Positions 26,865 through 34,970 of a stretch of 64,000 nucleotides of DNA are shown here, in pieces. Numbering within the stretch: position 1 is the stretch's first letter; every line of letters begins with the position of its first letter. Both the position numbers and the translations under genes were made by a program. The stretch is from Marinobacter sp. GTDB lineage: Bacteria > Pseudomonadota > Gammaproteobacteria > Pseudomonadales > Oleiphilaceae. Where the stretch lies: positions 1 through 64,000 of the forward strand of contig JACIZI010000006.1 in the NCBI GenBank assembly GCA_014359475.1. The letters are read 5' to 3'. Under the pieces are notes generated by a model. The model was not told the DNA's origin. It searched no databases and saw nothing but the letters and a program-made list of their open reading frames with translations.

Positions 26865-28222
26865 TCTGCCAGACTTGCAGCTATCCGGTTCTGCTCCTCA
26901 ATAATATGGGGCAGTGACCGGGTCAGCAGTTCGCCGTCCTCGATAACCACGCGACCGTTGATGATGCTCCAGTCCACCCGGGGTGGCGTACAGAACACCA
27001 GCGATGCGATCGGGTCACTCTGGCCACCGGCCATGGCGATGTCATCGGTGCGGAAGGCGACGATATCGGCGCAATAGCCGGGCTGGATGCGCCCCAGGGC
27101 ATCGCCCCGGCCCAGCACTTCCGCGCCGCCACGGGTAGCCATGCGCAAGGCCTCGCGGGCTGTCATGTCGCCGGGATTCTGTTCGCGTACCCGGGCCGAC
27201 AGCATGGCCAGCCTGGCTTCATCCAGCAGGTTGCCAGTGTCGTTGGAGGCGCTTCCGTCCACGCCCAGGCCGACCTTGACCCCGGCATCCAGCATTTTCC
27301 TCACCGGCGCGATGCCGGAGGCCAGGCGCATGTTAGAGCAGGGGCAGTGGGCGACGCCGGTACCGGTGTGGGCAAACAAGGCAATGCCCGGGTCGTCCAG
27401 GTGGACGCAGTGGGCGTGCCAGACATCGTTGCCCACCCAGCCCACGTCCTCGGTGAACTCCGTGGGTGTCATGCCATAGCGTTCCTTGCTGAATGCTACA
27501 TCCTTCCAGTTTTCCGCGGTGTGGGTGTGCAGGCCCACGTTCAGTGACCGGGCCATGGTGGCCGCCTCCCGCATCAGTTCGGTGGTCACGGTAAATGGCG
27601 AGCAGGGTGCCAGGGCGATACGCACCATGGCATCCGGACTGTGATCGTGATGAGCCTCCACCACCCGCTGCATGTCCCTGAGGATAGCGCTTTCGTCCGC
27701 CTCCACCAGCTCATCCGGCGGCAGCCCGCCCTGGCTCTGGCCCAGGCTCATGGCACCCCGGGCCCCATGGAAGCGGATGCCCATCTCGGTGGCGGCCTGC
27801 ACGCTGTCATCCAGGGTAATGCCATTGACGTGCAAGTAAGCATGGTCGGCTGCCGTGGTACAGCCGGACAGCATCAGCTCCGCCATGGCGGTCCGGCTGG
27901 CGGCCCGCTGCATGGCCGGGGTGATATTGCGCCACACCGGGAACAAGGCGCTGAGCCAGTCGAATAGCTCACCATTCTGGGCGGCGGGCAACGCCCGGGT
28001 CAGGGACTGGAACATATGGTGGTGGGTGTTGATCAGACCGGGAACCACCACGTGGCCTTCCAGGTTGATGGTGCGGTCGGCTTCGTTCGGGCACTCGGCC
28101 ATGGGGCCGACCGCCTCAATGCGGTTGCCGCGGATCAGGATATAGCCGTTGCCGATTTCGCGCTGGTCGTCGTCCATGGTGGCGATAACCCGGGCGTTCT
28201 TCAGTAGCAGCGTTTGCGTCAT
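26861..28222 (-). CDS. 8-oxoguanine-deaminase-like amidohydrolase
   Basis: This 453-residue amidohydrolase-superfamily deaminase (TrzN/AtzB/SsnA group) has metal ligands visible as HxH at H67/H69 (INTHHHM), a third His in LHTHTAENW, and Asp in [11 protein letters not shown]. Overall it resembles Pseudomonas 8-oxoguanine/isocytosine deaminase, which converts 8-oxoguanine to urate or isocytosine to uracil. Isocytosine deamination would feed the Rut pathway. I chose the ATG at 28222; an ATG at 28285 would add 21 residues and would lie upstream of the predicted transcription start. It is convergent with rutF, sharing CTAG at the stops. Confidence 0.82.
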   Translation of the reverse strand: MTQTLLLKNARVIATMDDDQREIGNGYILIRGNRIEAVGPMAECPNEADRTINLEGHVVVPGLINTHHHMFQSLTRALPAAQNGELFDWLSALFPVWRNITPAMQRAASRTAMAELMLSGCTTAADHAYLHVNGITLDDSVQAATEMGIRFHGARGAMSLGQSQGGLPPDELVEADESAILRDMQRVVEAHHDHSPDAMVRIALAPCSPFTVTTELMREAATMARSLNVGLHTHTAENWKDVAFSKERYGMTPTEFTEDVGWVGNDVWHAHCVHLDDPGIALFAHTGTGVAHCPCSNMRLASGIAPVRKMLDAGVKVGLGVDGSASNDTGNLLDEARLAMLSARVREQNPGDMTAREALRMATRGGAEVLGRGDALGRIQPGYCADIVAFRTDDIAMAGGQSDPIASLVFCTPPRVDWSIINGRVVIEDGELLTRSLPHIIEEQNRIAASLAD

Positions 28223-28265
28223 GGCTGTCGTTTTCTCACTGCAGGACATTGGAGCCTTTACCACA

Positions 28266-28281
28266 TGCAAGAGTAGTGCCT
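28266..28281 (-). promoter_or_regulatory. sigma-54 promoter of the amidohydrolase gene
   Basis: The minus strand reads AGGCACTACTCTTGCA. GGCAC and TTGCA match the consensus, with GG-N10-GC spacing. Transcription would start near 28255, about 33 bp before the ATG at 28222. Confidence 0.65.
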
Positions 28282-28300
28282 TCACTAACCTGTAGAAAGG

Positions 28301-28316
28301 CTGACTTTGTGGTCAT
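28301..28316. promoter_or_regulatory. RutR-like operator between amidohydrolase and oxygenase genes
   Basis: CTGACTTTGTGGTCAT matches 10 of 14 fixed RutR consensus positions (TGAC and TGGTCA kept). It is weaker than the site at 28421-28436. It lies upstream of the amidohydrolase promoter. Confidence 0.35.
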
Positions 28317-28398
28317 AAAAGTGGCGTCGTGCACCTGGATGAAGCAATGGTTCCGCTTCAATGGGCTATGTGCAGGCATGTTTAGGTGGTGTAGGGAG

Positions 28399-28414
28399 TG
28401 GCACATCCGTTGCA
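28399..28414 (+). promoter_or_regulatory. consensus sigma-54 promoter of the oxygenase operon
   Basis: TGGCACATCCGTTGCA is TGGCAC-N5-TTGCA, a full match to the -24/-12 consensus. Transcription would start near 28425, inside the RutR-like site that follows. Confidence 0.75.
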
Positions 28415-28420
28415 AATAAC

Positions 28421-28436
28421 CTGACCAATTGGCTAA
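28421..28436. promoter_or_regulatory. RutR-like operator over the oxygenase transcription start
   Basis: CTGACCAATTGGCTAA matches 11 of 14 fixed RutR consensus positions and shares ACCAATTGG with the rutR-rutA palindrome. It covers the predicted start of the sigma-54 promoter at 28399-28414, a position suited to repression. Confidence 0.55.
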
Positions 28437-28465
28437 CAAATTCTGGAAAAGCAACGGGGGAGAAC

Positions 28466-29416
28466 ATGGCAGATCAAGCAAAGGAGGGGATACCCGTGAT
28501 TGATTTCGGGCCTTTTCTTGACGGCTCACAGGTGGACCAGCAGGCGGTCGCTGAGCAGATGCGTCAGGCCAGCCGTGACTGGGGGTTCTTCTACCTGGCG
28601 AATTGCGGAATGCCGGCGGAGTGGCTGGCCGAAGCCTTTGCCGCGTCGAAGGCATTCTTCGCGCTGCCAACGGACGAGAAAAACCGGGTCGCCTGGCAGA
28701 GCGCGGAAAGTAACCGTGGTTATGTGGGCATCAAGCGGGAACGACTCGATCCGTCACGACCGGGGGACCTCAAGGAAGCCTATAACCTGGCGCCGGAACA
28801 ACCGGAGCCGGATGCCCACAAGAACCTCTGGCCAGAGGGGCATCCGCAGTTCGAGAAGACCATGACCCGATTCCTGGACGAGTGCATCCATACGGCGGAC
28901 CGCGTGTTGCAGGCATTCGCCCTGGCCCTGGGGCAGCCTGCGGACTTCTTTGTGGACGCCCATAATCTGCATCATCACACCCTGCGGTTGCTCCATTACC
29001 CGCCACTGCCGGAAGGCTTCGAACCCCACGACGGCGAAAGCCGTGCCGGCGCCCATACCGATTACGGCAGCATCACCCTGCTGTTCCAGGACGATGTGGG
29101 TGGTCTTGAAGTACAAACCCGCGCCGGCGAGTGGATCCGCGCCACGCCGATTCCCGGCACGGTGGTGGTCAATACCGGTGACCTGATGCACCGCTGGACC
29201 AACCATGTGTTCTGCTCCACGCCCCACCGGGTGAACGTGGCGCCGGAGCATCGCCATCGTGATCGCTACTCCATCGCCTTCTTCTGTCATCCCAACAAGG
29301 ATGCGGAAATCGCCTGTATCGATTCCTGTGCGACGGCGGATAATCCACCCCTCTATGGCCCGATTACCGCGGGCCAGCATCTCCACGAAGAGCTCACCAA
29401 TACCTACGGAACCTGA
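28466..29416 (+). CDS. 2OG-Fe(II) oxygenase, isopenicillin-N-synthase-like
   Basis: This 316-residue cytoplasmic oxygenase has the DIOXN domain at residues 8-110 (IPVIDFGPFLDG, ASRDWGFFYLANCGMP) and the catalytic jelly roll from about 175. Iron ligands are H197, D199 (AHTDYGS) and H254 (STPHRV), and the 2-oxoglutarate motif is R267/S269 (RYSIAFF). I chose the ATG at 28466 because it lies downstream of the predicted promoter. It is cotranscribed with an NMT1/THI5-type binding protein in a nucleobase locus. Fungal thymine 7-hydroxylase belongs to the same superfamily, so oxidation of a methylated or substituted base is a fair hypothesis. The substrate cannot be read from sequence. Confidence 0.85.
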   Translation: MADQAKEGIPVIDFGPFLDGSQVDQQAVAEQMRQASRDWGFFYLANCGMPAEWLAEAFAASKAFFALPTDEKNRVAWQSAESNRGYVGIKRERLDPSRPGDLKEAYNLAPEQPEPDAHKNLWPEGHPQFEKTMTRFLDECIHTADRVLQAFALALGQPADFFVDAHNLHHHTLRLLHYPPLPEGFEPHDGESRAGAHTDYGSITLLFQDDVGGLEVQTRAGEWIRATPIPGTVVVNTGDLMHRWTNHVFCSTPHRVNVAPEHRHRDRYSIAFFCHPNKDAEIACIDSCATADNPPLYGPITAGQHLHEELTNTYGT

Positions 29417-29439
29417 ACTCCCTGAACGAGGACGTAACC

Positions 29440-30447
29440 ATGACAACACTGAAAACACTGGCTGCCGGGATTACCCTGTCCCTGTGTGCGCTCTCCGGGT
29501 TCGCCCGGGCGGAAGAGCTGACCCCGGTCACCGTGGCCACCACCTGGTACGCCCAGGCTGAACACGGTGGTTTTTACGCCGCCAAGGCCATGGGGATCTA
29601 CGAGGACTACGGTCTGGATGTCACCATCAAGATGGGCGGCCCCCAGGTGAACAACGTCCAGCTGCTGATGGGCGGCTCGGTGGATTTCATCATGGGTTAC
29701 GCCCTGCAATCGCTCAATGCCGTGCGCCAGGATATCCCGCTGGTCACCGTGGCGGCGTTTTTCCAGAAGGACCCCCAGTCACTGGTGGTGCATACCGGCG
29801 TTGGTCACGACACCCTGGAGGACCTCAAGGGCAAGCCGATGCGGGTGCCTACCGCCGGTCGGGTCGCCTATTGGCCCTGGCTCAAGACCGAATACGGCTA
29901 CACCGACGACCAGCTGCAGGCCTACGACTACAGCTTTGCTCCGTTTATCCGGGATGAGCAGACTATTCAGCAGGGCTACGTCACCAATGACGGTTTCTTT
30001 CTGGAGCAGGCCGGGGTCGAGGGCAAGAGCCTGCTGCTGGCTGACTATGGCTGGGAAGCCTATTCCGCGACCCTGGATACCACTGCCGAGATGATTGAGG
30101 AGAATCCTGAAATCGTGCAGAAGATGGTAGAGGCCACCGCCAAGGGCTGGGAAGCCTACTTCGAGAATCCGGCCCCGGCCAACGCCCTGATCAAGAAGGA
30201 CAACCCGGAAATGCAGGACGAACTGCTGGCTTACAGCCACGCGAAAATGCAGGAGGAAAGCATCCTGCTGTCCGGCGCGGCCGAAGGCGGTCAGTACGGC
30301 ATGATGACCCGTGAACGCTGGCAGGCCTTCTTCCAGGATATGGTTGCGGCGGGCACCCTGCCGGAAAACCTTGATTGGGAAAAAGCTTTTGACCTGCGCT
30401 TCGTGGAAGCGGTTTACGAGGCGGGGCGGGCTGAACCCCAGGGCTAA
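29440..30447 (+). CDS. NMT1/THI5-like binding protein, orphan receptor
   Basis: This 335-residue periplasmic binding protein has a signal peptide (residues 1-24, cleavage near FARAEE). It has the family start VTVATTWYAQAEHGGFYAAKAMGIYEDYGLDV and KMGGPQVNNVQLLMGGSVDF. It is a close paralogue of the binding protein at 33908-34903, sharing WYAQAEHGGFY, MGGPQVN and WPWLK.EYG. No ATPase or permease gene follows directly, so it probably docks on one of the channels encoded downstream. It is 23 bp after the oxygenase gene. Confidence 0.87.
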   Translation: MTTLKTLAAGITLSLCALSGFARAEELTPVTVATTWYAQAEHGGFYAAKAMGIYEDYGLDVTIKMGGPQVNNVQLLMGGSVDFIMGYALQSLNAVRQDIPLVTVAAFFQKDPQSLVVHTGVGHDTLEDLKGKPMRVPTAGRVAYWPWLKTEYGYTDDQLQAYDYSFAPFIRDEQTIQQGYVTNDGFFLEQAGVEGKSLLLADYGWEAYSATLDTTAEMIEENPEIVQKMVEATAKGWEAYFENPAPANALIKKDNPEMQDELLAYSHAKMQEESILLSGAAEGGQYGMMTRERWQAFFQDMVAAGTLPENLDWEKAFDLRFVEAVYEAGRAEPQG

Positions 30448-30452
30448 CCCAA

Positions 30453-30483
30453 CGGGCCACTGCCAACATGGTGAGCCCGGTTT
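30453..30483 (+). terminator. terminator-like hairpin after the orphan binding protein
   Basis: CGGGCCAC and GTGAGCCCG pair as an eight-base-pair stem with one bulged A, followed by GTTTCTTCC. It is a modest intrinsic terminator just after the stop codon at 30447. Confidence 0.4.
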
Positions 30484-30695
30484 CTTCCTGTGAGGGTCTC
30501 ATAGGAGGGCGTGTCGTGTTTTCATGCACTGGTTTTGAGCGTCTGGTCCGGACGAGGGGTGGTCCCTGATCCGTGTTTTATCCTCAATGCCCGGATGTGG
30601 TCCGGGGGTCGAAGGCGGCCAAAAAGGCGAAATGCGTCGTTTTGCCGATGCATCCAGGGATGCTGTCGGTAAATATACAACAGGCAATTTGAAGC

Positions 30696-30711
30696 TGGCC
30701 TGCGATTTGCT
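30696..30711 (+). promoter_or_regulatory. sigma-54 promoter of the second NMT1-type transporter operon
   Basis: TGGCCTGCGATTTGCT has TGGC and TTGCT with GG-N10-GC spacing. Transcription would start near 30722, about 60 bp before the ATG. Confidence 0.65.
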
Positions 30712-30726
30712 TTCTTCTGATAAAAC

Positions 30727-30742
30727 CTGACCGACTGTTCAA
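30727..30742. promoter_or_regulatory. RutR-like operator downstream of the promoter
   Basis: CTGACCGACTGTTCAA matches 11 of 14 fixed RutR consensus positions. It lies just past the predicted start of the promoter at 30696-30711, much like the arrangement at the oxygenase operon. Confidence 0.5.
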
Positions 30743-30781
30743 TAAAATAGACGGGCGATAAACCATGAAAGGGGAAAACAT

Positions 30782-31786
30782 ATGTACAAGGGTCTCGCAC
30801 ATTCATTCCTGCTCGCGGTGACACTGGCCGGCGGGCTGATCAGCCAGTCGGTGCTCGCCGCGGATCAGGTGACCTATCAACTGGACTGGCTGCCGGGCGG
30901 GGATAAGTCCCCGGTCTATGTGGGTGTCCAGGAGGGTTTCTTTGCAGACGAGGGGCTGGAAGTGAGCATCGCCAGCGGTCGTGGATCCACCGATGCCATC
31001 ACCAAGATTGCCACTGGCCAGGCGGATATCGGCAGCGCCGATATCGGTGCCCTGATGGCTGCCAAGGCCCAGGATGGCAGCTTGCCGGTAAAGGCCGTCT
31101 ACAGCATTTTTAACCAGGCGCCCCACGCCTTCTTCACATTGGCGAAGAACGACATCAGCGAGATGACGGATATGGAGGGCAAGAAAGTCGCCACCTCGCC
31201 GTTTACGTCCTCCAACGCTTTTCTGCCGCTGGTGCTGAAGGAGAACGGCATGGCGGAAGACGCAGTCCAATTGACCAAGGCGGACCCGGGTGCCCTGGGG
31301 CCGATGCTGATGAATGGCAGCACGGATGCCATCATCGCCTGGGTGACCAATATTGCCCTGTTCGCCGATCAGGCTAAAGCCACCGGCAATGAGCTGGTGG
31401 TGCTGCCCTGGTCGGATGCCGGCCTTGAGCTGTATTCCTCCTCCCTGGTGGCCAGCGAGAGATTCCTGAATGAGCGTCCTGACGTTGCCAGGCGCTTTAT
31501 CCGGGCCTTCGACAAGTCCCTGAAGTTTACCAGCGAGAACCCCCGCAAGGCTGCCGAGGCCCTTCACAGTATGGTACCGGAAGTGGATGTGGACGTGGCG
31601 ACCGCCCAGATTGGCGACACCATGGAGCTGGTCATGAATGACGTCAGTCAGCGGGATGGTGTGGGCGCGCTTACCAAAGAGCGTGTGGCACTGACCTGGG
31701 ACTGGGTATCACAGGCGGAAAAACTCAGTGACGACGCCCTGGACCCGGAAACCGTTATCGACCGTACCCTGCTCAAAGCGTTGTAA
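30782..31786 (+). CDS. NMT1/THI5-like ABC substrate-binding protein
   Basis: This 334-residue periplasmic protein has a signal peptide (MYKGLAHSFLLAVTLAGG, cleavage near VLAAD) and the family start VTYQLDWLPGGDKSPVYVGVQEGFFADEGLEVSIASGRGS. It is more distant from the other two plus-strand binding proteins than they are from each other. It is first in the operon with an ATPase, a permease and a deaminase. The ligand is probably a pyrimidine- or purine-like base that the deaminase can process. Confidence 0.87.
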   Translation: MYKGLAHSFLLAVTLAGGLISQSVLAADQVTYQLDWLPGGDKSPVYVGVQEGFFADEGLEVSIASGRGSTDAITKIATGQADIGSADIGALMAAKAQDGSLPVKAVYSIFNQAPHAFFTLAKNDISEMTDMEGKKVATSPFTSSNAFLPLVLKENGMAEDAVQLTKADPGALGPMLMNGSTDAIIAWVTNIALFADQAKATGNELVVLPWSDAGLELYSSSLVASERFLNERPDVARRFIRAFDKSLKFTSENPRKAAEALHSMVPEVDVDVATAQIGDTMELVMNDVSQRDGVGALTKERVALTWDWVSQAEKLSDDALDPETVIDRTLLKAL

Positions 31787-31788
31787 GT

Positions 31789-32583
31789 ATGACCGAGCCC
31801 GCCCCCGCCACCAACCGTTCGTTTGTCCGGCTCTCCGGGGTCGGGCACCGGTACGATCCGGACCCGGCGGTTCCGCCCGCTGTGACCGGTATCAACCTGG
31901 ATATCCGCCGTCATGAATTCGTGGCGGTGGTGGGCCCATCCGGCTGCGGCAAGTCGACGCTGCTGAGGATGGTTTCCGGTCTGCTGATGCCGACCGAAGG
32001 CGAAGTCTCCGTGTTCGGAAAGCAGGTTTCCGGTCCCCGGGACGACGTCGGTATCGTGTTCCAGAAACCGACCCTGCTGCCATGGCTGACAGTGCGCAAG
32101 AATGTTCTGTTTCCGCTCAGGCACAAATATGGTCGCTACAGTCGTGCGGATGAGAAGCGGGCTGACGAACTGCTGGCCATGGCCGGTCTGGAAGGCTTTG
32201 CCGGCAAGCGGCCGGATGAGCTGTCCGGCGGTATGCAGCAGCGGGTCGGCATTGTCAGGGCGCTGTTGCTGAATCCGGACATTCTGTTGATGGACGAACC
32301 CTTCTCGGCGCTGGATGCCATGACCCGGGAGCAGATCGGATTCGACCTGCTGAAGATCTGGGAGGAAAACCCCAAGACCGTTCTGTTTATCACCCACTCC
32401 ATCGCCGAGGCCGTGTTGCTGGCCGACCGGGTGTTGGTGATGAGCAAGCGCCCGGGTACTGTGCTGGAGGTGCTGGATGTGGATATCCCCCGACCGCGGA
32501 CGGCCCATACCATCTCCGAACCACGGTTCGGGCAACTCACCGAACGCCTGAGGAAGCATATCTATGCGCCTGACGCTGCCTGA
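31789..32583 (+). CDS. ABC transporter ATP-binding protein
   Basis: This 264-residue ATPase of the SsuB/TauB type has Walker A (GPSGCGKST), a Q-loop (VFQKPTLLPWL), signature (LSGGMQQR), Walker B (ILLMDEPFSALD) and switch His (ITHSIAEA). It starts 2 bp after the binding-protein stop and overlaps the permease gene by 20 bp. Confidence 0.9.
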   Translation: MTEPAPATNRSFVRLSGVGHRYDPDPAVPPAVTGINLDIRRHEFVAVVGPSGCGKSTLLRMVSGLLMPTEGEVSVFGKQVSGPRDDVGIVFQKPTLLPWLTVRKNVLFPLRHKYGRYSRADEKRADELLAMAGLEGFAGKRPDELSGGMQQRVGIVRALLLNPDILLMDEPFSALDAMTREQIGFDLLKIWEENPKTVLFITHSIAEAVLLADRVLVMSKRPGTVLEVLDVDIPRPRTAHTISEPRFGQLTERLRKHIYAPDAA

Positions 32584-33358
32584 AGGCAGGGCGCGCGCCT
32601 CGCTTCTGATGGCCGCGCCCTGGCTGTTTTTCCTGGCACTGATCCTGTTGTGGGAGCTGGTGTGCCGGGCGTTTGCGTTACCGGAATACGTGCTGCCAGC
32701 ACCGTCTGCCATTGTGGAGGCTTTTTTCAAGGTGGAAATGAGCCGCTGGTTCACCCATTTGTGGGCGACTCTGAAGGTGGCGTTGATGGGGTTTGCGGCA
32801 TCCATACTGGTGGCTATCCCCGTTGCTATCGCCATGATGCGCTCGGAGCTGCTGAGCCGCACCCTCTACCCCTTGCTGGTCGTGATCCAGTCCACGCCGG
32901 TGGTGGCGGTGGCACCGCTGATTATCGTACTGATGGGCTCGGACGACCCGTCGCGGGTGCTGATCACCTGCCTGCTCACCTTCTTCCCGCTGGTGGTATC
33001 CACCGCCACGGGCATCAATGAAACGCCGGAGGAACTGGTCGAGCTGAGCCGCTCCCTGGATGCGCCGCTACGCCGGGAAACCTGGCAGATCCGCATCCCC
33101 TATGCCATCCCCCACATCTTCAGTGGCCTGCGGGTGGCCATCACCCTGGCCATTATCGGGGCCGTGGTGGCGGAGTTCGTGGCCGCCGAGGAAGGGCTGG
33201 GCTACTTCATCCAGTTTTCCACCTCCTTCTTCCGCATTCCCCAGGCCTTTGCGGGCCTGTTCTTCCTGGCGGTGGTAAGCCTGCTACTGTTCAAATCCGT
33301 GCAGTGGTCCCAGCAATTGTTCTTCCCCTGGAGCCTGCCCCGCAAAGGGAGCCATTGA
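32564..33358 (+). CDS. ABC transporter permease
   Basis: This 264-residue inner-membrane permease has the SsuC/ThiX-type EAA loop (VELSRSLDAPLRRETWQIRIPYAIPHIFSGLRVA) and about six transmembrane segments. The ATG at 32564 overlaps the ATPase gene by 20 bp; an in-frame ATG at 32609 is an alternative. It is followed after 2 bp by the deaminase gene. Confidence 0.88.
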   Translation: MRLTLPEGRARASLLMAAPWLFFLALILLWELVCRAFALPEYVLPAPSAIVEAFFKVEMSRWFTHLWATLKVALMGFAASILVAIPVAIAMMRSELLSRTLYPLLVVIQSTPVVAVAPLIIVLMGSDDPSRVLITCLLTFFPLVVSTATGINETPEELVELSRSLDAPLRRETWQIRIPYAIPHIFSGLRVAITLAIIGAVVAEFVAAEEGLGYFIQFSTSFFRIPQAFAGLFFLAVVSLLLFKSVQWSQQLFFPWSLPRKGSH

Positions 33359-33360
33359 CC

Positions 33361-33876
33361 ATGAGGCGTTTCCCTTTGGAGCTGACAGAGCAACCGACTG
33401 AGGATGATCTCAGGTTTATCCGCAAGTCCCTCGACCTGGCCAATAGCGCGGCGGCCCGGGGCATCCACCCGTTCGCCGCCATCCTGGTAAATGAGCAGGG
33501 CGAAGAGCTGATGTCCCAGGTTAATGCCTACCTGCCGCACCAGGACATGACCGGCCATGCCGAGCGGGTGCTGATGACCCGCGCCAGTCAGACCTGGCGC
33601 CCCCATGAGATGGCGAAGTTCACTATGTATGTGTCGGCAGAGCCCTGCTGCATGTGTGCCGGAGCCGCCTACTGGGCGGGCCTGGGGCGGCTGGTATACG
33701 GGGTCAGTGAACGCCGCCTGAAACAGATGACCGGCAACCACCCCGAGAACCCCACGCTGGACCTGCCCTGTCGCCAGGTATTTGCTTCCGGTCTGCGGGA
33801 AGTGGAGGTCATTGGCCCGGTACTGGAGGATGAAGCGGCGGAAATCCATGAAGTCTTCTGGCGCAACCAGGGATAG
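33361..33876 (+). CDS. nucleobase deaminase of the cytidine-deaminase superfamily (GuaD-like)
   Basis: This 171-residue zinc-dependent deaminase has H66 and catalytic E68 in TGHAERV and zinc ligands C96 and C99 in SAEPCCMCAGA. The length and layout fit guanine deaminase or related base deaminases. It is too short and too far from TadA context to be the tRNA enzyme. It is encoded 2 bp after a transporter permease, so it probably deaminates the imported base in the cytoplasm. I chose the ATG at 33361, not one inside the permease gene. The substrate (guanine, cytosine, aminopyrimidine) is uncertain. Confidence 0.82.
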   Translation: MRRFPLELTEQPTEDDLRFIRKSLDLANSAAARGIHPFAAILVNEQGEELMSQVNAYLPHQDMTGHAERVLMTRASQTWRPHEMAKFTMYVSAEPCCMCAGAAYWAGLGRLVYGVSERRLKQMTGNHPENPTLDLPCRQVFASGLREVEVIGPVLEDEAAEIHEVFWRNQG

Positions 33877-33907
33877 TGACGACATAGCCATTAACAGGAG
33901 AGATGAC

Positions 33908-34903
33908 ATGACCGTGAAAATACGCGCAGCCGTGGGTTGCTCGATCATGATGGCCAGCTTGCTGGCGTTGTCCCAGGCTTCTGCGAAAGAACTGGATAAG
34001 CTGGTCTTCGGCACCAACTGGTACGCCCAGGCCGAGCACGGCGGTTTCTACCAGGCCCTGGCGACCGGACTGTATGAGGAATACGGGCTGGATGTGGAAA
34101 TCAGGATGGGTGGCCCTCAGGTCAATGGCACCCAGTTGCTGGTGACCGGGCGCTATGACCTGTTGATGGGCTACCCCATCGGCAATATCAACGCCGTGGA
34201 GAAAGGGCTGCCGGTTATGACCGTGGCGGCCTCCATGCAGGGTGATCCCCAGGCGCTGATTGCGCATCCCCATGTGAAGTCCATTGAACAGATCAGGGAT
34301 GAAGGCCTGCCGGTCTATATCGCCACCTTCGCCCATTCAACATTCTGGCCGTGGCTGAAGGCGGAATATGGTTTCAAGGATGACGTGGTGCGCCCCTACA
34401 CCTTCAGCGTGGCACCGTTCCTCAGTAATAAGGACACTGTCCAGCAGGGTTACCTGTCATCCGAGCCTTTTGCTATTCGCAAGGGCGGTATAGAACCCAA
34501 TGTCTTCCTGTTGTCTGATTATGGCTATCCGCCTTACGCCACCACCATCGAAACCACCACCGACATGATTGAGGAACGGCCCGGAGTGGTAAAACGGTTT
34601 GTGCAGGCCAGCATGGAAGGCTGGAAGAGCTATCTGGAAAATCCCGCCCCGGGCAACGAGCTGATCATGCAGGAGAACCCGGAAATGACGCCGGAGCAGA
34701 TCGCCTACGGCATCGAGAAGATGAAGGAGTACGAGCTGGTCACCGGTGGCGATGCCCAAACCATGGGCATCGGTGTCATGACGGAAGAGCGCTGGCAGAA
34801 GATCAAGGACTTTATGGTGGAAGCGGATCTGGCATCAGAAGATCTTGACCTTGGCAAGGTCTACACCCTGGACTTCCTGCCCGAAGAGCCGGTGTTGCCG
34901 TAA
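33908..34903 (+). CDS. NMT1/THI5-like ABC substrate-binding protein
   Basis: This 331-residue periplasmic protein has a signal peptide (residues 1-26, cleavage near SQASAKE) and family start LVFGTNWYAQAEHGGFYQALATGLYEEYGLDVEI. It is a paralogue of the orphan receptor at 29440-30447. I chose the ATG at 33908, which follows AGGAGA. It precedes an ATPase and permease, from which it is separated by a strong hairpin (34932-34956). Confidence 0.87.
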   Translation: MTVKIRAAVGCSIMMASLLALSQASAKELDKLVFGTNWYAQAEHGGFYQALATGLYEEYGLDVEIRMGGPQVNGTQLLVTGRYDLLMGYPIGNINAVEKGLPVMTVAASMQGDPQALIAHPHVKSIEQIRDEGLPVYIATFAHSTFWPWLKAEYGFKDDVVRPYTFSVAPFLSNKDTVQQGYLSSEPFAIRKGGIEPNVFLLSDYGYPPYATTIETTTDMIEERPGVVKRFVQASMEGWKSYLENPAPGNELIMQENPEMTPEQIAYGIEKMKEYELVTGGDAQTMGIGVMTEERWQKIKDFMVEADLASEDLDLGKVYTLDFLPEEPVLP

Positions 34904-34931
34904 GCAGCGAGGCGACTCATATCCTGATGCC

Positions 34932-34956
34932 GGCCGGCCAGAGAGTGCGGCCGGCC
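34932..34956 (+). promoter_or_regulatory. intercistronic hairpin between binding-protein and ATPase genes
   Basis: GGCCGGCC occurs at 34932-34939 and 34949-34956 around a nine-base loop, giving an 8-bp all-GC stem. No T-run follows. It could stabilise the upstream mRNA or reduce read-through, so that more binding protein than ATPase is made. Confidence 0.55.
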
Positions 34957-34970
34957 CTGGAGAAAGCACT

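Larger units (their letters stand above)
30448..30781 (+). promoter_or_regulatory. 334-bp intergenic regulatory region
   Basis: No gene is seen here. It begins with a terminator-like hairpin (30453-30483). An NtrC-like GCAC-N7-GAGC site follows at 30526-30540 (seven of eight core bases). A sigma-54 promoter (30696-30711) and a RutR-like site (30727-30742) lie before the ATG at 30782. The middle (30545-30690) shows nothing I can name. Confidence 0.55.

Noticed and set aside
33361-33876. tRNA adenosine deaminase TadA
   Set aside because: The zinc motifs fit the superfamily, but the gene is inside a transporter operon and the protein looks like base deaminases.
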